From assembly GCA_964546955.1 (NCBI GenBank), contig CAZJLP010000005.1, positions 82,783 to 146,782 of the forward strand: a stretch of DNA of 64,000 nt, written 5' to 3'. The position numbers and the translations under genes were made by a program. This stretch comes from CAZJLP01 sp964546955. Its GTDB lineage: Bacteria > Verrucomicrobiota > Verrucomicrobiia > Opitutales > Opitutaceae. The notes under the pieces are model-generated. The model saw only the letters and a program-made list of their open reading frames with translations, had not been told where the DNA came from and did no database searches. Below are positions 57,956-64,000 of this stretch, in pieces. Position 1 is the first letter of the stretch. Each line of letters starts with the position of its first letter.

Positions 57956-59485
57956 TCAGGTCGAGCCGTTCTGCCACTTGGTTCCGCGCATGTTGCCGGT
58001 GTTGAGAAGCTGCTGGTGCATGGCGAAGGCGTTGGCGAGGGTTTGCGGAGTGTGCCCGCCTTTCGCGAGCGCGAAGTAGTGCAACAAATCCGGGCGGAAA
58101 TCCGGATGAGCGCAGCGTTCGATGATGAGACGGGCGCGTTGATAGGGATCTTTTCCGCGCAGGTCCGCGACCCCGTGCTCGGTCGCGATCACCTGAACGG
58201 AGTGCTCGCTATGATCCATATGGCTTACCAACGGCACGATCGTGCTGATTTTCCCGTCGCGGGCGGTGGAAGGGCAGGTGAAAATGGACAGGAACGCGTT
58301 GCGGGTGAAGTCTCCCGAGCCCCCGATGCCGTTCATGAGGTTCCGGCCAAGAATATGCGTGCTGTTGATGTTTCCGAACAAGTCGGCTTCAATGGCTGTA
58401 TTGATCGATATAATACCTAGTCGCCGCACGACCTCGGGGTGATTGGAGATCTCCTGGGGACGGAGGAGCAATCGCGAGCGATAGGCGCGCAGGTCGGAAT
58501 AAATGGAGTGTAACACGGGCGCGCTCACGGTCAGGGAGACTCCGCTCGCGAACTTGATCTCGTCCTTCTGCATGAGGCCGATCACGGAATCCTGGATCAC
58601 CTCGGTGAACATATCGAAGCGCGGGATTCCCGGGTGCGTTCCCATCGCACCCAGGACCGCGTTGGCAATGTCCCCGACCCCCGATTGCACCGGAAGAAAT
58701 TCGGCAGGGATGGCTCCGCGCTTCAACTCCCCCGCCAGGAACTCGGCCACGTTTTGCCCGATGCGGGTCGTGATCGCATTTGCGGGTTCGAACGTCAGCG
58801 ATTCGTCAGGCAGGTCAGTGTGCACGATGCCGGCGATCTTCGAGGGGTCGACCTGAATATAGGGGAGCCCCGCTCGGTCGGCGGGATTGAATACTCGAAT
58901 TTCTCTGCGGTAGGGCGGATCGTTCGGCTCATAGATATCGTGAAATCCGCGCAACTCGGAGGGATGACGACGGTTCAGTTCGATCAAGATCCGGTCGGCG
59001 ACGTTGCAGAACGTCGGGGCAACACCCACCGCGGAGGTCAAAACGATCTGCCCCGACGGCGTCACGTCGCAGGCTTCGATAATGGCCCAGGAAAATTTGC
59101 CCAGGAAGCCATAGCGCACGTTCTGCGGGACCATGCTCAGGTGCATGTCGAAAAATTGGGTTTCTCCCGCATTGATTTGCTTCCGCAGTTCCGCGTCGGA
59201 CTGATAGGGCGTTCTAAACGAGATCGCGTTGGCCTTCGCCAGCGCACCGTCGAGCGAGGGCCCGGTCGACGCGCCCGTCACCACGCCGATTTTAAAGGGA
59301 CGCCCGGCTACGTGTTCCGCGATGGCCCGCTTCGCGAGTTCGAGCGGAATGGCCTTCGGCGTCCCTGCGGGGGTAAAACCGCTGAAACCAACCGTCTCCC
59401 CGTGACAGATAAGCGCGGCCGCTTCCGCGGCGGAAAGTTCGGGAAAGCTGAGTTTCGCAGAGGACGGAGAAAGTACACCGGGCAT
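57956..59485 (-). CDS. Acetyl-CoA hydrolase/succinate CoA-transferase family protein
   Basis: A 509-residue class I CoA-transferase. The active-site glutamate is in INTAIEADLFGNINSTHILG, and family segments include VGFSGFTPAGTPKAIPLELA, MNGIGGSGDFTRNAFLS and VIATEHGVADLRGKDP. It moves CoA between acetate, propionate and succinate and so links fermentation to the TCA cycle (AarC/ScpC-like). It is 91 bp downstream of the dehydrogenase-like gene and near pckG, which supports a role in succinate/propionate metabolism. Confidence 0.92.
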   Translation of the reverse strand: MPGVLSPSSAKLSFPELSAAEAAALICHGETVGFSGFTPAGTPKAIPLELAKRAIAEHVAGRPFKIGVVTGASTGPSLDGALAKANAISFRTPYQSDAELRKQINAGETQFFDMHLSMVPQNVRYGFLGKFSWAIIEACDVTPSGQIVLTSAVGVAPTFCNVADRILIELNRRHPSELRGFHDIYEPNDPPYRREIRVFNPADRAGLPYIQVDPSKIAGIVHTDLPDESLTFEPANAITTRIGQNVAEFLAGELKRGAIPAEFLPVQSGVGDIANAVLGAMGTHPGIPRFDMFTEVIQDSVIGLMQKDEIKFASGVSLTVSAPVLHSIYSDLRAYRSRLLLRPQEISNHPEVVRRLGIISINTAIEADLFGNINSTHILGRNLMNGIGGSGDFTRNAFLSIFTCPSTARDGKISTIVPLVSHMDHSEHSVQVIATEHGVADLRGKDPYQRARLIIERCAHPDFRPDLLHYFALAKGGHTPQTLANAFAMHQQLLNTGNMRGTKWQNGST

Positions 59486-59576
59486 GGTATTACCTTATCG
59501 AATTCGAGATGTTTGGACTTCGCAGAATTTGCTCATTGCTGTGCATTGGCTGCGCCTTCATCGCGGCGGCGCGCAC

Positions 59577-60557
59577 TTACGCTACGCGACTTACTAATTG
59601 GCCGACATGGTTTCGGCTTCCGGACGCCATTTCCAAGGCCCCCTCGGAAAAAGCAGTCAACGCATCCCTCGTGCACGCGCCCTGACGGGTCGTTACGACC
59701 GCGTTTGCGAAAGGACGCAATGCACCCTTGAGCACGGGCGCGAGCGAAGTCTCGAGCTTCCGATCGGCTTCCTCGTCGTCGATGTCGATCCCGACGGCGC
59801 TGAGCCAGCCCCGTTTCAAGCCGCTCACCACCGCGGGCACATCCAGTAGGGCAGGGCTTGCCGTGTTGATCAGCATGACTCCTCTCTTGCAGAGCGATAT
59901 CGCCGAGCTGTCGATCATCCGGCGGGTGTAAGAGGTGAGGGGACAGTGCAAAGAAATGATATCGGAGGAGCAATAGAGCTCTTCGAGCGTTGTCAGCCGG
60001 ATGGCTCCATCGTGCACGGGTGTCTTTGCATGAGGTTCGTAGGCGAGAACGGCGCACCCGAACCCGCGCAGAATGCGGGCGACCCACCCTCCCACGGGAC
60101 CGAGTCCGATCAACCCCACCGTACGCCGTCCCAGTTCAAACCCCGGCAGTGGATCGGGACCATCGCCTGCTGCGCCTTCGGTGTCCGCTGCAAGGTGGAC
60201 ATGTCGACTGAGCATCAGAATCAGGGCCAGGGTGTATTCCGCGATGCCGCGCGGGGAGGTGCGCGGCACCCATTGGACCTCGATTTCGAGGATGGCGGCT
60301 GCCGTTAGATCGATGAATTGGACACTTTCTGCAGGCAGTACGATCGTCTTGACGCCGAGGGCATGAAGATCCGCCAGTAAGTCTTTGTCCAGCCGATCGC
60401 TCGAAAGCGCGCAAACGGCCAAAGAATTTTTGGCCAGGGCTACGGAGTCCCTGGTCAACGGAGCGGCTACAAAAACAAGCTCATGGGCGTTCTGGCAGTT
60501 GGCTTGCTCGAAAAAGCCGCGCTCGAGCGGATTCGCATCAAAAATGGAGATTCTCAT
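59577..60557 (-). CDS. D-2-hydroxyacid dehydrogenase-like protein lacking catalytic residues
   Basis: A 326-residue protein of the D-lactate-dehydrogenase branch. The NAD site is intact (VGLIGLGPVGGWVARILRGF, residues ~147-166) and the fold continues with SDIISLHCPLTSYTRRMID. The catalytic triad is not: where LdhA has NTSRGALID this has NTASPALLD (Ser234 for Arg), DVYENE is replaced by DIDDEE (Asp261 for Glu), and GHQAFLTAEAL is replaced by TRQGACTRDAL (Arg291 for His). The substrate loop near residue 76 is also altered. It may bind NAD(H) as a sensor or regulator rather than act as a dehydrogenase. Located between pckG and the CoA transferase. Confidence 0.85.
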   Translation of the reverse strand: MRISIFDANPLERGFFEQANCQNAHELVFVAAPLTRDSVALAKNSLAVCALSSDRLDKDLLADLHALGVKTIVLPAESVQFIDLTAAAILEIEVQWVPRTSPRGIAEYTLALILMLSRHVHLAADTEGAAGDGPDPLPGFELGRRTVGLIGLGPVGGWVARILRGFGCAVLAYEPHAKTPVHDGAIRLTTLEELYCSSDIISLHCPLTSYTRRMIDSSAISLCKRGVMLINTASPALLDVPAVVSGLKRGWLSAVGIDIDDEEADRKLETSLAPVLKGALRPFANAVVTTRQGACTRDALTAFSEGALEMASGSRNHVGQLVSRVA

Positions 60558-60589
60558 GTCGGAAGGGACCGGATTGAGCGACCAAGCCG

Positions 60590-60616
60590 CGGCCTCGGGT
60601 GGAAGACCCGAGGCCG
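60590..60616 (-). terminator. Perfect 10-11 bp hairpin after pckG
   Basis: GGCCTCGGGT (60591-60600) and ACCCGAGGCC (60606-60615) are perfect complements around a GGAAG loop, with an additional C-G pair outside. It sits 11 bp past the pckG stop in the minus direction and before the next gene. No clear T-tract follows, so it may be a rho-independent-like hairpin or an mRNA 3'-stabiliser. Confidence 0.55.
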
Positions 60617-60626
60617 ACGTGATTCG

Positions 60627-62432
60627 TCATAAGCGCGCGATGAGAAGCTCCTTTTGGAACAGCAGCTCTTTGGGAAGATCGTTATAGAGACGGACGAAAA
60701 GCGCGTCCTGCAGCAGGATTTCGTTTTTCCATTCCTCGACGTCCACCGACAAAGCCCGCTCCAGGTCCTTCACTGCGTATCCGGACATGCCCTGAATATT
60801 CAGGTCCTTTGTCCACGGCATCCATCCCAGCGGCGTTTCTTCGGCGCCGACCACGCCCTGGCACCGGTCGACGATCCACTTCAACACGCGCATGTTGTCG
60901 CCGAAGCCAGGCCACAGGAATCGGCCGTCGGCGTCTTTGCGAAACCAGTTCACATGAAAAATCTTCGGCGGGCGTTTGATCAGTTTGCGCATTTTCAGCC
61001 AATGCCCGAAGTAGTCTCCCATGTTGTAGCCCACGAAAGGCAACATGGCCATGGGATCGCGGCGGACCTGTCCAACGCCGCCCGCAGCCGCCGCCGTCAT
61101 TTCAGATCCCATGGTCGCGCCGACAAAGACCCCGTGGATCCAGTTGAAGGCCTGAAACACGAGGGGCATCGTGGACGCCCGCCGCCCTCCGAAGACGATT
61201 GCGCTGATGGGTACACCCTGCGGGTCGTCAGCGTCCGGGCAAAGCATGGGATTGTTGTGCATCGGCGCGGCGAAGCGGCTGTTCGGATGGGCCGCTTTGT
61301 CCTTGGAAGAAGGTGTCCAGGTGTTTCCGCGCCAGTCGAGGCATTGCGCCGGCGGTGGGCCGTCCTTTCCTTCCCACCACACGTCGCCGTCGGGAAGCAG
61401 CGCGACATTGGTATAAATCGTGTCGCGCGAGATGGTTTTCATCGCATTGGAGTTCGTTTGGTGATTCGTGCCGGGTGCGACGCCGAAGTAACCGGCTTCC
61501 GGGTTGATCGCGTATAATCGGCCGTCGGGCCCCGGTTTCATCCACGCGATGTCGTCTCCCACGGTCCAGATCTTCCAACCCTTGAACTCGGCTGGGGGAA
61601 CCAGCATTGCGAAATTGGTTTTTCCGCAGGCACTGGGGAACGCTGCGGCGACGAAGGTCCGCTCCCCCAAGGGGGATTCCACCCCAAGAATCAACATGTG
61701 CTCCGCCATCCAGCCTTCTTTGCGGCCGATCCAGGATCCAAGCCGGAGAGCCAGACACTTCTTGCCGAGCAACACATTGCCCCCGTAGTTCGACCCGACG
61801 GAGATGATCGCGTTGTCCTGGGGGAAATGGGCGATGAATCGCCGCTCCTTCTTGATATCGAGCATGCAGTGCAGGCCGCGATTGAAGTCATCGGAAGCTC
61901 CAAGCTGCTGCCACGCGATTTCTCCCATTCGGGCCATGATACGCATGCTCAGGACCACATAAATCGAATCGGTCAATTCGACTCCGACCTTGGTCAAAGG
62001 CGAACCCAGAGGCCCCATCAAATAGGGGATGACGTACATCGTACGCCCTTTCATTGCTCCATCGGCGAGTCCGTACAGCTTCTTGTACATCTCTGCCGGG
62101 GCGGCCCAATTGTTGGTCGGACCCGCTTCGTCCTTGGTCTCAGTGCAGACGAAAGTGAATTCCTCGACGCGCGCGACATCGTCCGGGTCGGACCGATGAT
62201 AGTAGCAGCCCGGCAGTTTCTCTTGATTGAGTTTAAGGAGTATGCCGCGGCGCAGGGCTTCGTCGGTCAGCTGTTGCTTCTCCGATTCGGATCCGTCACA
62301 CCAGACGATGCGGTCGGGTTTGCAGAGAGACGCCATCTTGGCGACCCAAGCTTCCACGATCGGGTTCGGTTTCGTGCTGGCTGCAACCGCCGTTGCGCGG
62401 CTATCAGCGTTCGAAGAGAGAGTGGCATTCAT
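60627..62432 (-). CDS. pckG: Phosphoenolpyruvate carboxykinase (GTP)
   Basis: A 601-residue GTP-dependent PEPCK interconverting oxaloacetate and PEP. Motifs: the kinase P-loop FPSACGKTNFAMLVPP, GDDIAWMKPGPDGRL, and RRDPMAMLPFVGYNMGDYFG. The ATG at 62432 is preferred; a few residues upstream are in frame. The enzyme is the gluconeogenic branch point. Followed by a hairpin terminator and the CoA transferase pathway genes. Confidence 0.96.
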   Translation of the reverse strand: MNATLSSNADSRATAVAASTKPNPIVEAWVAKMASLCKPDRIVWCDGSESEKQQLTDEALRRGILLKLNQEKLPGCYYHRSDPDDVARVEEFTFVCTETKDEAGPTNNWAAPAEMYKKLYGLADGAMKGRTMYVIPYLMGPLGSPLTKVGVELTDSIYVVLSMRIMARMGEIAWQQLGASDDFNRGLHCMLDIKKERRFIAHFPQDNAIISVGSNYGGNVLLGKKCLALRLGSWIGRKEGWMAEHMLILGVESPLGERTFVAAAFPSACGKTNFAMLVPPAEFKGWKIWTVGDDIAWMKPGPDGRLYAINPEAGYFGVAPGTNHQTNSNAMKTISRDTIYTNVALLPDGDVWWEGKDGPPPAQCLDWRGNTWTPSSKDKAAHPNSRFAAPMHNNPMLCPDADDPQGVPISAIVFGGRRASTMPLVFQAFNWIHGVFVGATMGSEMTAAAAGGVGQVRRDPMAMLPFVGYNMGDYFGHWLKMRKLIKRPPKIFHVNWFRKDADGRFLWPGFGDNMRVLKWIVDRCQGVVGAEETPLGWMPWTKDLNIQGMSGYAVKDLERALSVDVEEWKNEILLQDALFVRLYNDLPKELLFQKELLIARL

Positions 62433-62719
62433 GCGCAGAGATACTAACCGGCGCACACGCTGACCGCTCCGCGCCTGTTGTTAAATGGCACGCGGATATT
62501 GCGCGGTTCGATGTGTCACCACGCGATCGCAGCCGGACCGTGCTTATGTCGCGTGCCATTCGTGCTTATAGTTTCACGCTCCGGATATGATCGAATGTCT
62601 TGCGTCGCGTTTTCTGCGGAGACAATCAACCTCCTCGACGTGAATACGTGTGTCGGCCTGACTTCGACCATCGAGCACTGCGGCGGGTATTCGTTCGTCG
62701 CCCTCCGGAGGAGTGGCGT

Positions 62720-63406
62720 GTGCTGAGAAAACCCATACCTATCTGCATTTCGGTGGGAGGATTCGAGCTATCGGCAATCGCCGCCTGCATCAACGCAGTC
62801 GGGATGTTGAGCGTCCATCGACAGGCCTTGAGTCACATGTCGGGCACCCTCACTACGGTGGGCACCTCTTTGGCCGAGAACGACCCGGGAATGCTCGTGC
62901 ACACTGCGGCGGTCTTCTTTTCGTTTTTCCTCGGGGCATTCGTGAGCGGATTGATCGTTCGCCAGAGTACTCTGCAGGCGGGAAGAAGGTATGGCGTCGC
63001 ACTCGCGATTGAGTCATGTTTACTGTTTGCCGCCGTCACTTTCCTGCGCGAGGATTTACGGCTGGGGGATTATCTAGCGGCCATGGCCTGCGGTCTGCAA
63101 AATGCCATGGCGACCAGCTACAGCGGCGCCGTGATCCGAACGACCCATGTCACAGGCATGGTGACGGATTTGGGAATCGCCCTCGGGCTGTTCATGCGCC
63201 GCCAGCCGGTGGAATGGCGCCGTTTTCGTCTTTACGGAGTTCTGCTCGCAGGGTTCCTCGCCGGAGGCTTTGCCGGAGGTCTCGCTTTCCACCGCTACGG
63301 TTACGACACGCTTCTCTTCCCGGCAATTTTGTCCGGCTGCACAGGTTTTGGCTTTGCTTTGCTGAAACACCTCAAGCGTCGCAAGGTTCGCCCCGACGCT
63401 GAGTGA
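62720..63406 (+). CDS. DUF1275 (YoaK-like) membrane protein
   Basis: A 228-residue membrane protein with about six TMs. The GTG at 62720 is chosen because GGAGGAG lies 8-14 bp upstream and because the signature follows soon (GFELSAIAACINAVGMLSVH, RQALSHMSGTLTTVGTSLAE). Other family segments are CGLQNAMATSYSGAVIRTTH and VTGMVTDLGIALGLF. Function unknown in general. Preceded by a 287-bp gene-free region. Confidence 0.85.
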   Translation: MLRKPIPICISVGGFELSAIAACINAVGMLSVHRQALSHMSGTLTTVGTSLAENDPGMLVHTAAVFFSFFLGAFVSGLIVRQSTLQAGRRYGVALAIESCLLFAAVTFLREDLRLGDYLAAMACGLQNAMATSYSGAVIRTTHVTGMVTDLGIALGLFMRRQPVEWRRFRLYGVLLAGFLAGGFAGGLAFHRYGYDTLLFPAILSGCTGFGFALLKHLKRRKVRPDAE

Positions 63407-63507
63407 ACAGATGGCAAAAGACGGGGAATCTCCGCCAACTCGTGCGGAGCGGCACATGGACCGCCGGAGTATCCTGAGTGCAGAAAATCCCTCAACCCAT
63501 CGCCGCC

Positions 63508-63966
63508 ATGCCCTATCGAATCCGCAAAGTTTTTGAGCTCGAGAAAAGCACATTTCGGCCCGCGGCGCTTTTGCCGTCCGTCACTGAGTACTCCCGCGAA
63601 TTCTCTGTTGCGGACAGCCGTGATCGCACGGTCCTGGTGACGTTTGAAACCGAGCGCTTGTGCGATGCCGCGCTGGACACTGCTTTCCAGGACCTGGATT
63701 CGGCGATCAATTACTATCTCGACCGTTTCTCCGGAAGCACGTGCGTGAGCAGGTCGGATCCGCGCCTGGCCGAATACAAACAGGGCTATCGACGAATTAT
63801 CGTGGTTGACGGCGACCCGTCCGCTGCGCTCCTCGCGCGCCTTACCTTCGACCATATCGCCCGGCTATTGGACGATGAAAAATTCGCTTCGCTGCATGGC
63901 CGCGTCCGTGTCACCGGAGTCCTGGTCGAAAATGGGGACGGAAGCGCCGCCGAGTACTCCGATTGA
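63508..63966 (+). CDS. Degenerate 6-pyruvoyl-tetrahydropterin synthase-like (QueD-fold) protein without zinc ligands
   Basis: A 152-residue protein from the ATG at 63508 (a GTG at 63478 is possible). It aligns along its length with the QueD-like protein at 37639: MPYRIRKVFELE with MPFRICKTFTVE, AINYYLDRF with ELVQGFVDRL, GDPSAALLARLTFDHI with ADPTSELMAKTLFDET, and VRVTGVLVENGDGSAAEY with IRVVRVRIHETDTSWAEY. The zinc histidines, the catalytic cysteine (CRFPHGH region) and the TSE motif are absent; the terminal Glu (141) remains. Probably a T-fold protein with a non-enzymatic or changed role. Found by pattern, not by search. Confidence 0.7.
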   Translation: MPYRIRKVFELEKSTFRPAALLPSVTEYSREFSVADSRDRTVLVTFETERLCDAALDTAFQDLDSAINYYLDRFSGSTCVSRSDPRLAEYKQGYRRIIVVDGDPSAALLARLTFDHIARLLDDEKFASLHGRVRVTGVLVENGDGSAAEYSD

Positions 63967-64000
63967 TCCTGACCAGCCCCGCGTGGCGGGGGGCGGCCGC

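Overview
The window is a GC-rich chromosomal stretch from a member of the Planctomycetes-Verrucomicrobia (PVC) group, most likely Verrucomicrobiota. The indicators are a PVM-type bacterial microcompartment (BMC) locus at the left edge, a DUF1549/DUF1553 + DUF1501 + pre-peptidase-domain trio of the kind abundant in this group, fused CcsBA and CcoNO proteins, and a family-typical multihaem cytochrome cluster. No rRNA, tRNA, CRISPR array, transposase or prophage was seen, so this reads as ordinary chromosome rather than an island.

Layout. 1-5.7 kb (minus strand): PVM-type BMC operon with an edge-truncated class II aldolase, three pentameric (BMC-P) and three hexameric (BMC-H) shell proteins, CoA-acylating aldehyde dehydrogenase, PduL phosphotransacylase and an acetate-kinase-like protein missing an internal segment. 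6.2-11.8 kb: protoporphyrinogen oxidase, fused System II cytochrome c assembly protein CcsBA, a lipoprotein and a small cytochrome c. 11.9-16.9 kb: an apparent electron conduit, made of an inner-membrane NapC/NirT (ImcH-like) heptahaem cytochrome, an octahaem periplasmic lipoprotein and an MtrB-like outer-membrane barrel, followed by a PII protein. 17.0-21.0 kb: a Tat-exported three-subunit molybdenum hydroxylase with a translationally coupled 69-residue cysteine-rich protein, then three consecutive hairpins. 21.2-29.9 kb: a small RHH-like protein, a RidA/chorismatase-like protein, the DUF1549/DUF1501/PPC trio and a nitronate-monooxygenase-like flavoprotein.

29.9-46.4 kb looks like a low-oxygen or stress and signalling block: three universal stress proteins, a GNAT acetyltransferase, a K+-independent H+-pyrophosphatase, a dihydroorotate-dehydrogenase-like protein coupled to oxygen-independent HemN, a QueD-like protein, PdxH, a short hibernation factor, two divergent PocR-AraC regulators, and a four-gene overlapping histidine kinase/response regulator operon. 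46.5-54.7 kb is a complete cbb3 oxidase set (CcoS, fused CcoNO, CcoQ, single-haem CcoP, CcoG, a 47-residue membrane peptide, a TauE/SafE protein, CcoI). 54.9-64 kb holds a TonB-like protein, a YidE-type transporter, a CoA transferase, a D-2-hydroxyacid-dehydrogenase-like protein without its catalytic residues, GTP-dependent PEP carboxykinase, a DUF1275 protein and a PTPS-fold protein without its zinc ligands.

Together the genes suggest a heterotrophic bacterium that degrades deoxysugars in a BMC, makes haem and c-type cytochromes, and can send electrons either to a high-affinity cbb3 oxidase or across the outer membrane. The least explained items are the two apparent pseudoenzymes (59577-60557 and 63508-63966), the acetate kinase deletion, the octahaem lipoprotein/barrel conduit with PII beside it, and the paired regulatory palindromes near 39.4 and 41.8 kb.
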